A stretch of 64,000 bases of DNA from Haloarcula rubra (GTDB lineage: Archaea > Halobacteriota > Halobacteria > Halobacteriales > Haloarculaceae), in the NCBI RefSeq assembly GCF_019599465.1, contig NZ_RKLR01000003.1, forward strand, positions 310,001 to 374,000, read 5' to 3'. This document shows, one piece after another, positions 32,238-40,512 of this stretch. The translations under genes and the position numbers were made by a program. Below the pieces are notes generated by a model that was given only the letters and a program-made list of their open reading frames with translations, had not been told where the DNA came from and made no database searches. The first letter of the stretch is position 1. Each line of letters begins with the position of its first letter.

Positions 32238-33197
32238 ATGAGTACAGCGACGGCGAACGTCTCGAAGCGGAAGGCGTGGCTGATGGCCGCCCGGCCACAG
32301 ACGCTCCCCGCCGGGGCCGCCCCGGTCGTCGTCGGGACCGGACTCGCGGTCCACGCCGACGTCTTCGCACTGCTCCCGGCGCTCGCAGCGCTCGTCGGGG
32401 CCCTCCTCATTCAGGTGGGGACGAACTTCGCGAACGACTACTACGACGCCATCAAGGGCGCCGACACGGACGAACGAGAGGGGTTCACCCGAGTGACCGC
32501 GGGCGGCCTCATCGAACCCGAGGCGGTCAAGCGAGCGATGCTCCTGACGTACGCGCTCGCCGTCGCCGTCGGCGTCTACCTCGTGGCCATCGGCGGCCTC
32601 CCGATAGTCGTCGTCGGCCTCTCGGGAATCGCCGCGGGCGTTCTCTACACCGGCGGCCCGCTCCCATACGGCTACCGCGGCCTCGGCGACCTGTTCGTGT
32701 TCGTCTACTTCGGTCTGGTGGCGGTCACCGGCACGTACTACGTGCAGGCGGTGGCGAACACGCCCGCCGTCGGGACGTTCCCGATGGCGCTCCCCGACGG
32801 AAGCCTCACCCTCGCCGCAGTGGTGGCGAGTCTGCCCGCCGCCGGCCTCTCGACGGCGATTCTGGTCGTCAACAACGTCCGTGACAGGGAGACGGACATG
32901 GCCGCCGGCAAGAAGACGCTGGCCGTCTATCTGGGCTACGGCTGGAGCCGCGTCGAGTTTCTGGCTCTCGTGGGGATGGCCTACGTCGTCCCGGCCGTCT
33001 TCGCCATCGACCCGGCCTACGGCCTCCCGGCACTCGCGCCGGTGCTCTCGCTCCCACTGGCCGTCGTGACGACCGAGACGGTGCTGACGAACACCGACGG
33101 GGCCGCACTGAACCCGGCGTTAGAGCGCATGGGCCAGACGCTGTTCCTCCACTCGCTCCTGTTCGCCGCCGGCCTCGCACTCCCGACGGTACTATGA
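32238..33197 (+). CDS. menA: 1,4-dihydroxy-2-naphthoate polyprenyltransferase MenA
   Basis: A 319-residue UbiA-superfamily membrane enzyme that attaches the prenyl tail to DHNA to give demethylmenaquinone. The first Asp-rich motif is NFANDYYDAIKGADTDER and the second is NNVRDRETDMAAGKKTLA, both needed for Mg-diphosphate binding; about eight membrane helices surround them. It starts the operon menA-menC-menE (ATGA-type overlap of four bases with menC). It is divergent from the KaiC-like gene. Confidence 0.95.
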   Translation: MSTATANVSKRKAWLMAARPQTLPAGAAPVVVGTGLAVHADVFALLPALAALVGALLIQVGTNFANDYYDAIKGADTDEREGFTRVTAGGLIEPEAVKRAMLLTYALAVAVGVYLVAIGGLPIVVVGLSGIAAGVLYTGGPLPYGYRGLGDLFVFVYFGLVAVTGTYYVQAVANTPAVGTFPMALPDGSLTLAAVVASLPAAGLSTAILVVNNVRDRETDMAAGKKTLAVYLGYGWSRVEFLALVGMAYVVPAVFAIDPAYGLPALAPVLSLPLAVVTTETVLTNTDGAALNPALERMGQTLFLHSLLFAAGLALPTVL

Positions 33198-34240
33198 AGA
33201 CGACGCCGTTCTCGCTCCCGCTCAGAAGCCCGCTCGCCACCGCCAGCGGCACTATCGACGAACGCGAGGGAGTCGTCGTCCGCTACGACCACCGCGGCAC
33301 GACCGGCGTCGGCGAGGCGACACCGCTCCCCGGGTGGACGGAGTCGCTCGAGGCGTGTCGGTCCGGGCTAGCGGACGCCGCCGCGGCCGAGGCGGACGGC
33401 GGTCACACCGCCGCGATGCTGGCGCTCGACGCCGCCGAGGTGCCGGCTGCCCGCCACGGGTTCGCCACGGCACTACTGGACGCCGACGCGAGGGCAGACG
33501 GCGTGGCGCTCTATCGGTGGTTCGACGCCGACCGACGCTGTCGGTCCGTCCCCGTCAACGCCACCGTCGGCGACGGCACGCCACAGGAGACGGCCGACGC
33601 CGTCGCGAGCGCCGTCGACGCCGGCTTCGACTGCTGTAAGGTGAAGGTCGGTGCACGGCCCGTCGAAGACGACGTCGAGCGAATCGGCGCCCTCAGGGAC
33701 CGCGTGGGCGACGGCGTGACGCTCCGGGCCGACGCGAACGGTGCGTGGTCCCGCGACGAGGCCGAGCGAGCCTTCGAGCGGTTCGCCTACCTCGGTGTCG
33801 AGTACGTCGAACAACCGCTTCCGGCCGACGACGTCGACGGGCACGCGGCCCTCAGGGGCGGACCGGTCGGGGTCGCACTCGACGAGTCGCTCGTCGACCG
33901 GCGCGTCGACAAGATACTCGACGCGGACGCCGCCGACGTGTTGGTCCTCAAGCCGATGGTGCTGGGCGGTCCTGGCAACGCCCACACACTGGCGATGCGG
34001 GCCCGCGAACGCGGCGTCGACCCCGTCGTCACGACGACCATCGACGGCGTGGTCGCCCGTCTCGCCGCCCTCCACGTCGCCGCCGCGATACCAGACGTGC
34101 GGGCCTGTGGCCTCGCGACTGGCGACCGACTGGCGACGGACCTCGCGCCCGACCCGGCGACTGTCTCGGACGGACGGATGGCCGTCCCCCAGTCGCCCGG
34201 CCTCGGGGTCGACCCGGCGGAGGTGGGGCCGGATGCGTGA
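33194..34240 (+). CDS. menC: o-Succinylbenzoate synthase MenC
   Basis: A 348-residue enolase-superfamily enzyme. The catalytic Lys pair is in CKVKVG, and metal-binding acids are in RADANGAW (Asp), YVEQPLP (Glu) and LDESLVD (Asp/Glu); the second catalytic Lys is in LKPMVLGG. The barrel order matches OSB synthases and muconate-lactonising relatives. Placement between menA and menE, with overlaps of four and eight bases, makes the o-succinylbenzoate assignment firm. It dehydrates SHCHC to o-succinylbenzoate in the cytoplasm. Confidence 0.93.
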   Translation: MKTTPFSLPLRSPLATASGTIDEREGVVVRYDHRGTTGVGEATPLPGWTESLEACRSGLADAAAAEADGGHTAAMLALDAAEVPAARHGFATALLDADARADGVALYRWFDADRRCRSVPVNATVGDGTPQETADAVASAVDAGFDCCKVKVGARPVEDDVERIGALRDRVGDGVTLRADANGAWSRDEAERAFERFAYLGVEYVEQPLPADDVDGHAALRGGPVGVALDESLVDRRVDKILDADAADVLVLKPMVLGGPGNAHTLAMRARERGVDPVVTTTIDGVVARLAALHVAAAIPDVRACGLATGDRLATDLAPDPATVSDGRMAVPQSPGLGVDPAEVGPDA

Positions 34241-35714
34241 CCCGGTCGAGTGGCCGACGCGGGACCTCCTGACCCACCGTGTCCAGACGACACCCGAGCG
34301 CACCGCGATGGTCGACGCGGATGCGGGCGCACAGTCCACGTACCGCGAACTCGACGCCAGAGCGGACGACGTGGCCGCGACGCTGGCCACGTCCGTCGAC
34401 ACGCCGGACGGCACCGTCGCGACGCTCGTGGACACCCGGCCCGCAGTCGGGCCGTTGCTGTTCGGCGCGATGCGGGTCGGCGCGACCCTCGCGCCGCTGA
34501 ACGTCACGCTCGACGCGGAGAGCCTGTCTGCGCAACTCGACACGCTCGACGCCGACCTCCTCGTCTGTGAACGGGCGACCGAGGAGTTGGCGACCCGAGT
34601 CGCGGACTGTCCGGTGGTCTCCCTCGACAATCCCACGACGGACGCTGTTCAGGCGTTGGAGACGGCCAGTGCGGCGGTCGAGCCGGTGGAAGTTCACCGT
34701 GACGCGACGCAACTCGTCCTCTTTACGTCGGGGACCACGAGCGACCCGAAGGGCGTGCGACTGACCGTCGGCAACCTCGTCGCCAGCGCCACCGCCTCGG
34801 CGTTCCGACTCGGGGTAGCGCCGGCGGACCGCTGGCTCGTCTGCCTGCCGACCTACCACATGGGCGGTCTCGCGCCGTTCGTCCGTTCGACGCTGTACGG
34901 GTCTACCGTGGTCGTCCAGCGCGAGTTCGACCCGTCGGAGACGGCGCGCGTGCTGTCCGAGTTCGACGTGACCGGCGTCTCGCTCGTCCCGACGACGCTC
35001 CGGCGGTTGCTCGACGCCGGTTGGAGACCGGACGACGCGCTCCGGTTCGTCCTGCTCGGTGGCGGTCCCGCGAGCCCCGAGTTGCTACACCGGTGTCGCG
35101 AGCGCGGCGTGCCGGCGTGTCCCACCTACGGGATGACCGAAACCGCCTCGCAGATAGCGACGGCGCTGCCCGAGACGGCGTCCGAGTACGAGGGGACCGT
35201 CGGCCAGCCACTCGTCTGTACCGACGTGACCGTCGTAGCGGACGGCGACCCGGTGAGCCCCGGCGAGCGCGGCGAACTCGTCGTCGACGGCCCGACGGTA
35301 ACGCCGGGCTACCTCGACGACGACCGGACCGAGGACGCGTTCGGCCCGCACGGCTTCCACACCGGGGACGTGGGCTACCGCGACGAGGACGGACGGTTGT
35401 GGGTCGTCGGCCGCGTGGACGACCGTATCGTCACGGGTGGGGAGAACGTCGACGCCGGCGCGGTAGCCGACGCTATCCGAGCGTGTCCGGGCGTCGAAGA
35501 CGCCGCCGTCGTCGGCCTCCCCGACGAGGAGTGGGGCCAGCGGGTCGCGGCGCTCGTGGTCGGAGCCGTGGATTCCGAGACGGTGCGCGACCACTGCCGG
35601 AGCAAACTCGCGTCCCACGAGGTCCCGAAGACCGTTCGAGTGACCACCTCGCTCCCGCGGACGGCCTCCGGCACCGTCGACCGCGACGCGGTCCGCGAGC
35701 GGTTGGAGTCGTAG
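34233..35714 (+). CDS. menE: o-Succinylbenzoate-CoA ligase MenE
   Basis: A 493-residue ANL-superfamily ligase activating o-succinylbenzoate with ATP and CoA. Motifs are the P-loop LVLFTSGTTSDPKGV, CLPTYHMGGLAPFV, PTYGMTETASQIA, HTGDVGYRDEDG and GRVDDRIVTGGENVDA, with the C-terminal catalytic Lys probably in the final LPRTASGTVDRD segment, where Lys of the usual GK motif is replaced by Thr (ASGTVDR). That loss is a known variant spot but is worth checking. It overlaps menC by eight bases and ends the men operon. Confidence 0.92.
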   Translation: MRDPVEWPTRDLLTHRVQTTPERTAMVDADAGAQSTYRELDARADDVAATLATSVDTPDGTVATLVDTRPAVGPLLFGAMRVGATLAPLNVTLDAESLSAQLDTLDADLLVCERATEELATRVADCPVVSLDNPTTDAVQALETASAAVEPVEVHRDATQLVLFTSGTTSDPKGVRLTVGNLVASATASAFRLGVAPADRWLVCLPTYHMGGLAPFVRSTLYGSTVVVQREFDPSETARVLSEFDVTGVSLVPTTLRRLLDAGWRPDDALRFVLLGGGPASPELLHRCRERGVPACPTYGMTETASQIATALPETASEYEGTVGQPLVCTDVTVVADGDPVSPGERGELVVDGPTVTPGYLDDDRTEDAFGPHGFHTGDVGYRDEDGRLWVVGRVDDRIVTGGENVDAGAVADAIRACPGVEDAAVVGLPDEEWGQRVAALVVGAVDSETVRDHCRSKLASHEVPKTVRVTTSLPRTASGTVDRDAVRERLES

Positions 35715-35763
35715 CGAGCGCTCCAGCCAAGCCGTTTTCTACTCGTATCGTCTACTGACGTCC

Positions 35764-36501
35764 GTGTGTACCATCGTCCTCGCGTGGCAGGTGTTCGACG
35801 GGACACCCGTCGCCTTCGCCGCGAACCGTGACGAGCGAGTCGACCGCCCATCCGAACCGCCGGCAGTGCGTCACTGGGGCGCTCGCGTGGTGGCGCCGGC
35901 CGACGGCGAAGCGGACGGTACGTGGCTGGGCTACAACGAACACGGCCTCCTCGCGGCTATCACCAACCGCTGGGTGGACGCCGACCTCGCGGGCGAGCGC
36001 TCCCGCGGCCTGCTGGTCCGCGACTGTCTCGGCCACGAGACGGCCGAAGACGCCGCCCGCGCCGTCGAGCGTGCGACCCGCGAGGCGGAGTACGAGGGGT
36101 TCAACCTCCTGCTGGCCGACGAGAACGCCGCCGTACTGCTGGAGTGGGACGGCCAGCTAGCCGTCCGCAACTTCCAACCGGGCGTCCACGTGGTCGTCAA
36201 CGTCGGCGCGGACGGGGACTACCGGATTCCGGGCCATCGGCCCGACGTGGGCGAACAGCAGGCGGTCAACGCCGACCGACTCCGCGAGGCCATGCAGGTC
36301 GAACCCGGAGAGGGCGTCGACGCGTGGCTGGACCGCGCGGGCGAGACCATCGCCGACCACGACTACGGCGTCTGCGTCCACGGCGACGGCTTCGGCACCC
36401 GTTCGTCCTCGCTCGTCGCCCTCGGTGAGGGCCAGCGCTACGAGTTCGCCGACGGGCCACCGTGCACGACCGAGTACCACCCGGTCGAAGGTCAGATTTA
36501 A
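35764..36501 (+). CDS. NRDE (TANGO2-like) family protein
   Basis: A 245-residue NRDE protein, starting with GTG so that Cys is residue 2 (CTIVLAWQ), as in the Ntn-hydrolase-like family, followed by the defining FAANRDERVDRPSEPP. GLLAAITNRW and SRGLLVRDCL are later blocks. The eukaryotic relative TANGO2 affects heme or lipid handling; the archaeal function is unknown. A TATA-like CGTTTTCTAC lies about 26-35 bases upstream and supports the GTG start. Confidence 0.9.
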   Translation: MCTIVLAWQVFDGTPVAFAANRDERVDRPSEPPAVRHWGARVVAPADGEADGTWLGYNEHGLLAAITNRWVDADLAGERSRGLLVRDCLGHETAEDAARAVERATREAEYEGFNLLLADENAAVLLEWDGQLAVRNFQPGVHVVVNVGADGDYRIPGHRPDVGEQQAVNADRLREAMQVEPGEGVDAWLDRAGETIADHDYGVCVHGDGFGTRSSSLVALGEGQRYEFADGPPCTTEYHPVEGQI

Positions 36502-36529
36502 GCGGCCGACCGTCGGTGTTGTTACCATA

Positions 36530-36880
36530 ATGAGTTCGGCAGCGTCGGAGGCGGACCTCTCTGAGGACGAACGAGCCGGGTTGGAGCTCATCCGCGAGTC
36601 CGGCGGCATCCATCAGAGCGACTTCTGGAAGGAGTTAGACGTCTCCTCCCGGAAGGGCAGTCGCATCGTCGAGTCCCTCTTCGAGAAGGGACTCATCCAG
36701 CGTGAGGAGACGGTCTACGAGGGGCACAACACGTACCACCTCACGCCCGCGGCCCGCGACCTGGAGTTCTCGCTGTTGATGGCCGGCGACCAGTTGTCAC
36801 CGTTCATCGGCGACGAGGAGGTCGACCCACACGACGACGCCTTCTCCCAGTGGGTCATGAACCTCGCGTATCAGAACTGA
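36530..36880 (+). CDS. Winged-helix DNA-binding protein
   Basis: A 116-residue protein. LSEDERAGLELIRESGGIHQSDFWKELDVSSRKGSRIV is a winged helix in which the second helix pair binds DNA, and YEGHNTYHLT is the wing. The C-terminal 40 residues are helical and acidic. The fold is like Lrp/MarR-type small haloarchaeal regulators (DUF7343-like). A TATA-like GATTTAAGC lies about 27-35 bases upstream. Its target is unknown. It stands 28 bases after the NRDE gene. Confidence 0.8.
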   Translation: MSSAASEADLSEDERAGLELIRESGGIHQSDFWKELDVSSRKGSRIVESLFEKGLIQREETVYEGHNTYHLTPAARDLEFSLLMAGDQLSPFIGDEEVDPHDDAFSQWVMNLAYQN

Positions 36881-36962
36881 GCGGCCACCTCGCGGGTCGT
36901 TCGAACCAACGGCGGAGCGGCCGCTCCGTCGTCGGTGGGAAGAGAGAAACGGAGTCGCGCGC

Positions 36963-37382
36963 TCAGTCTTCGAGCGCGTCGGCGATACGGTCCAGCGAGC
37001 GACGGACGTCGTGGACTTCGTCGCGGAGCTTCCGGATTTCGCGGGTCAGTTCCTCGTTGTCGCTCCCGCTCTCCTCTTCGGCACCGCGGCCGGGCGGACC
37101 GCCGCCCATGCCGCCGGGGCCACCGGGGCCGCCGCCCATCATGCCGCCCATCATCTGTGCGAACGGGTTGCCGCCGCCGCCCATGCCGCCGGGGCCGCCA
37201 CCGCCGCCCATCATCTCTTCCATGCGCTCTTCGCGGCTCATCTCGCCCTCTTCGCCTTCCTCGCGCTCTTCGGCGCGCTTCTGTCGAATCTCCTCGACGC
37301 GCTCTCGGAAGGACTTCTCTTCCTCGCCGTTCTCGCTCGATTCGGCCGTTTCGTCGCCGTTCTCGGGTTCGTCGTCTGCCAT
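36963..37382 (-). CDS. Gly/Met-rich low-complexity protein with charged ends
   Basis: A 139-residue protein in three parts: an acidic, Glu/Arg-rich helix (residues 1-58, likely coiled coil), a Gly/Met/Pro central region (59-100; repeated GGMGGG, MMGG) and an acidic C-terminal coiled coil (NEELTREIRKLRDEVHDVRRSLDRIADAL). It has no signal peptide or membrane helix. Codon use and a TATA-like CCTTTTCAG about 25-33 bases upstream support a real gene. No function was recognised. The middle could be disordered and phase-separating, or an oligomer scaffold. Confidence 0.8.
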   Translation of the reverse strand: MADDEPENGDETAESSENGEEEKSFRERVEEIRQKRAEEREEGEEGEMSREERMEEMMGGGGGPGGMGGGGNPFAQMMGGMMGGGPGGPGGMGGGPPGRGAEEESGSDNEELTREIRKLRDEVHDVRRSLDRIADALED

Positions 37383-37422
37383 GCCTCCGGGTTCGGCTGG
37401 CCCGCTGAAAAGGGTTGTCGTG

Positions 37423-37749
37423 TCAGGCCAACCGGCGCACGAGCGCCGAGAGCCCGATGCCGCACCCGAGCAGGACGACGAGGTTGAACCCGGCCATGAA
37501 CAGCGGGCGATACCGTCGGGTGACGAAGGTGTCGACGGCCGCCGACACCGAGAAGTAGAGCCGGAAGGTTGCGACCAGTGCCACGAGGACGAGGACGCCG
37601 ATGGCCGCGAACTGGAGGTACTCGACGGCAGCGTATCCCTCGTCGGCGTCGTCAGACGGTGACTCGTCGGGTGTCGGCGATGGGGGAGCGTGGTCGCTCT
37701 GTGTCTGGTCGGTCGGTGCAGTCGGGTCGGTGGTGGGTTCCTCGGTCAT
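37423..37749 (-). CDS. Two-helix membrane protein with Thr/Pro-rich N-terminus
   Basis: A 108-residue protein. The first 40 residues are a disordered Thr/Asp/Pro-rich segment; two membrane helices follow (YLQFAAIGVLVLVALVATFRLYF and PLFMAGFNLVVLLGCGIGLSAL). Its start overlaps the stop of the upstream DUF7490-like gene by four bases, so the two are coupled and may form a membrane complex. No family was recognised. Confidence 0.75.
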   Translation of the reverse strand: MTEEPTTDPTAPTDQTQSDHAPPSPTPDESPSDDADEGYAAVEYLQFAAIGVLVLVALVATFRLYFSVSAAVDTFVTRRYRPLFMAGFNLVVLLGCGIGLSALVRRLA

Positions 37750-38762
37750 GCGTGTCTCCGTGTGAGTCCGAGCGTCGCGACGAGGAGGGCGACGAGCGCG
37801 ACGACGACGGTGAAACCGGGGCCGCTCCCGCCGGCAGTCGTCTCCTCCGCTCGTTCGGTCATCCGGTCCGGTGCCGCCGTCGCCTCCTCGAAGTCGCCGG
37901 AGTCGAACCCGACGTCGCGGCGCGTCTCGTTCTCGGTCAGCGTCTCCTGGGGGTCGAGGTTCGCGGGCGCGCTCTCCGTGGCCACGATGACGCCGTCGGA
38001 CTGGAGGATGCCGTCGAGCCAGTAGTTGTAGCCGTCGGGCACGGTCAGCGTCGTGCTGACCGTCTGCGTCCGGCCGGGGCGAATCTGCCCCACTTCGAGC
38101 GTCGACGCGTCGGCGACGACGTTCGACTCCGCCTGCCGGGCGCGCATCCGGAGCGAGAGCCCGCCGGCCGGGTCGTCGCCGCTGTTGGTCAGGTACGCCG
38201 TCACGTTCAGCGTCGTCTCGTTGTTCTCGACGTCGGCGATACGGTACGAGATAGCCCGGAGCGGCGTGTTCGTGTTCTCGAACCGGTGGAACGAGACCGG
38301 CGACCGAGCGTACGCCGGGGTCAGGGCGTCGACGTTCCTGACCGTCCGCCGCTGGACGGACACGCGGCGGCCGTCCTCGTACACCGTCGTCTCGATGCGG
38401 TAGTCGCCGTCGCGTTCGACGGTGAGGTTCCGGGTGAAGGAGACGTCCCGGTCGCCGCTGACGTTACCGAGCGACTGTCGTTCCGTCGTCGCTACCAGTC
38501 CGGTGTCGGCGTCGATGGCCCGCGTCACGACCGTGACGTTCTCCGCCGTCCCGCCCCGGTGTTCGAGGCTGGACGTGAGCGAGAGCGTCACCGTCTCGCC
38601 GGAGACGTGGGGGGCATCGACGTAGGACTCTCGGAGGTCGAGGTGACTCGGACGCACGTCTTCGGTCGGCTCCGAGAGGACGTCGGGGACCGCCGTCGCA
38701 CTGGCGACCATCGTCAGCGTCAGGAGGGCGATGGCCCCAGCGAGGAGTACTTCGCGTCGCAC
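37746..38762 (-). CDS. Surface protein with C-terminal PGF-CTERM-type anchor (DUF7490-like)
   Basis: A 338-residue exported protein. An N-terminal signal (LLAGAIALLTLTMVASATA) precedes two beta-rich modules (about 40-160 and 165-285) rich in Asn-X-Ser/Thr glycosylation sites. The end is GGSGPGFTVVVALVALLVATLGLTRR: a PGF motif, one hydrophobic helix and an Arg tail, the signal processed by archaeosortase A with lipid attachment. The modules fit DUF7490 from memory. It is probably an S-layer-associated protein; the role is unknown. A TATA-like CACTTACC is 25-33 bases upstream. Confidence 0.82.
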   Translation of the reverse strand: MRREVLLAGAIALLTLTMVASATAVPDVLSEPTEDVRPSHLDLRESYVDAPHVSGETVTLSLTSSLEHRGGTAENVTVVTRAIDADTGLVATTERQSLGNVSGDRDVSFTRNLTVERDGDYRIETTVYEDGRRVSVQRRTVRNVDALTPAYARSPVSFHRFENTNTPLRAISYRIADVENNETTLNVTAYLTNSGDDPAGGLSLRMRARQAESNVVADASTLEVGQIRPGRTQTVSTTLTVPDGYNYWLDGILQSDGVIVATESAPANLDPQETLTENETRRDVGFDSGDFEEATAAPDRMTERAEETTAGGSGPGFTVVVALVALLVATLGLTRRHA

Positions 38763-38825
38763 GAGTGTGAGCGCGAGACCGTTCGGTAAGTGTTTTGTGT
38801 GTAACCAAATCGGCCCGGATAGAAC

Positions 38826-39581
38826 CTACCCGAAAGCCCCGAGACTCGACTGGAGGTCCCGGTCGGTCCCGCCCTCGGTCAGTTCGTACCCGACGAGGGC
38901 CCGCAAGTCGACGGCGTAGGTGCTCCCGTTGTTGTCGAGGACGGCGACGCGGCCTTTGGTCCCGCGGACGGTGCCGGTCGCGAGCGTCTCGGCCATCGGC
39001 CGTTCGGCGAGTTCGAGGCCGTAGTCGAAGTCGTAGGTCGCGAGCGTCTCGTACTCGTCGAGGAGGGCCGACCAGAACCGCTCGTCGATGGACTCGTGGA
39101 GACCCGCTATCTTGGTGGGGACGCGGACCCTGTCGCCGAGGTCCGTCGCGATGTCGGACTCTATCTGCCGGGCGATGCGGCCGTCGGCGACGGTCCGGAG
39201 GTGTGCGGCCCGGTCCGCGCCCTGTTCGCGAAGTCGGGTTTCGAGACGCCACGACCGGGTGACGCCGACTTTGACGGTGGCCGGCGCGAACGCCGCCAGA
39301 TAGACGGCGTGTTCCTCGTCGCAGGCCTCGATGGGCTTGGTACAGTCGCCGGTACACCGGGCACACGGCCACCTGCTCGTGTGTTCCGGGCAGTACGGCG
39401 CGTCCGTCTCGTCGCAAGCGTAGTGTCGGTCGCCGTCGACCGCTCCCGCACAGTGGCGCTCCCCCAGCGCGTAGGTGAGTTCCGTCCCCGGGTCCAGCCG
39501 CTCGACGGTGACCGCCTCGCCGTCGGCGAGGCGCAGTGCGGCGTGGTCTTCGACGCGAGACTGGTACCCGACGACCTGCAC
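38826..39581 (-). CDS. DUF2797 domain protein
   Basis: A 251-residue protein that contains about ten Cys residues in its first 100 positions (RHCAG, YACDE, YCPEH, CARCTGDCTKP), pointing to zinc binding, then KVGVTRSWRLETRLREQGAD, the DUF2797 core that resembles a GIY-YIG-like nuclease fold. The GTG at 39581 (QVVGYQSRVED) is the chosen start; the frame stays open far upstream through the next gene, which is chance. The function is unknown. Divergent from the Raf-kinase-inhibitor-like gene. Confidence 0.85.
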   Translation of the reverse strand: MQVVGYQSRVEDHAALRLADGEAVTVERLDPGTELTYALGERHCAGAVDGDRHYACDETDAPYCPEHTSRWPCARCTGDCTKPIEACDEEHAVYLAAFAPATVKVGVTRSWRLETRLREQGADRAAHLRTVADGRIARQIESDIATDLGDRVRVPTKIAGLHESIDERFWSALLDEYETLATYDFDYGLELAERPMAETLATGTVRGTKGRVAVLDNNGSTYAVDLRALVGYELTEGGTDRDLQSSLGAFG

Positions 39582-39656
39582 GGCCGAGCGTTGGCGACCG
39601 ACCGGCAAAGGGCTACCGGGATGACGTTTTTGCTTCTCGGGTGGCAACTCTCGGGT

Positions 39657-40112
39657 ATGGCCGACCTCGAACTCACCAGTCCGGCGTTCGACGACGGCGA
39701 GCGCATCCCGGAGGAGTACGGCTACGCGGCGGCGAACACGAGTCCACCGCTGGAGATACGGGGCGTGCCCGACGACGCCGAATCGCTGGTCCTCGTCGTC
39801 GACGACCCCGACGCGAAGGAACCGGCGGGGAAGGTGTGGGACCACTGGGTCGTCTGGAACGTCTCGCCCGACGTCACCGAGATTCCCGAGGCCACGACGC
39901 CCGAGGGTGCGGTCGAGGGCGAGAACGACTTCGGCGAAGTCGGATGGGGGGGCCCGAACCCCCCGGACCGCGAGCACACCTACCGGTTCCTGTTGTACGC
40001 GCTGGACACCACGCTGGACCTCGAGCGCAGCGCGAGCAAGGACGACGTCTACGACGCCGCCAGCGGCCACATGGTCGGGAAGGCGGAACTGACTGGGACG
40101 TTCCCCGCCTGA
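39657..40112 (+). CDS. YbhB/YbcL family Raf kinase inhibitor-like protein
   Basis: A 151-residue phosphatidylethanolamine-binding-like protein. LTSPAFDDGERIPEEYG, SPPLEIRGVPDDAESLVLVVDDPDA, WDHWVVWNV and GPNPPDREHTYRFLLYALDTTLDL carry the ligand-pocket residues (DPDA, HxW, PPxxxHxY). Its function in prokaryotes is unclear. The ATG has a TATA-like ACGTTTTTGC about 27 bases upstream. Confidence 0.93.
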   Translation: MADLELTSPAFDDGERIPEEYGYAAANTSPPLEIRGVPDDAESLVLVVDDPDAKEPAGKVWDHWVVWNVSPDVTEIPEATTPEGAVEGENDFGEVGWGGPNPPDREHTYRFLLYALDTTLDLERSASKDDVYDAASGHMVGKAELTGTFPA

Positions 40113-40133
40113 CGGGACGTCGCGGTTCGGCGC

Positions 40134-40454
40134 TCACCAGAGGCCGAGGAGGGCGGCGACGCCGCCCATCACGAACAACAGCGGGAGGAGTGAACTCGTG
40201 CCGGTGAGCGCCGCCAGTGCCCCGACGCCGCCCAGCGCTATCGCGGCGGTTCGCTTGTACTCCGGGACCCGCTCGTGGACCTGTGGTACGGCGGCACCGA
40301 GCAGGTACAGCGTGAACGACCCGAACAGGACAGCACGGACCGGGTCACCCCCACCGACGACCACGAGTGCCGTGAGTGCCCCACAGAGGACCCCGCCGAC
40401 AGCGAAGAGGACTCGCTCCGCGTCGAGGTCCGTCACGCGCGAGAACGGTGTCAT
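40134..40454 (-). CDS. Small three- to four-helix membrane protein
   Basis: A 106-residue membrane protein (VLFAVGGVLCGALTALVVVGG, VRAVLFGSFTLYLLGAAV, TAAIALGGVGALAALTG, LLPLLFVMGGVAALLGLW). The ATG at 40454 is chosen because a TATA-like GTATTATACG is 24-32 bases upstream; a longer open frame runs into the epimerase gene and is rejected. No function was recognised. Confidence 0.72.
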   Translation of the reverse strand: MTPFSRVTDLDAERVLFAVGGVLCGALTALVVVGGGDPVRAVLFGSFTLYLLGAAVPQVHERVPEYKRTAAIALGGVGALAALTGTSSLLPLLFVMGGVAALLGLW

Positions 40455-40512
40455 AACCCTCACTCCGGGGCCTGCCGTATAATACTCACCGCAAACCCCG
40501 GGTGTCAGTCGC

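Noticed and set aside
30636-32354. Longer KaiC-like protein starting at 32354
   Set aside because: The extra part covers the menA start on the other strand and lies upstream of the TATA element at 32112-32119. KaiC similarity begins after the ATG at 32090.
38826-40070. DUF2797 protein extended through the YbhB-like gene
   Set aside because: The extension is antisense to a clear YbhB gene with its own promoter. DUF2797 similarity begins at the GTG at 39581.
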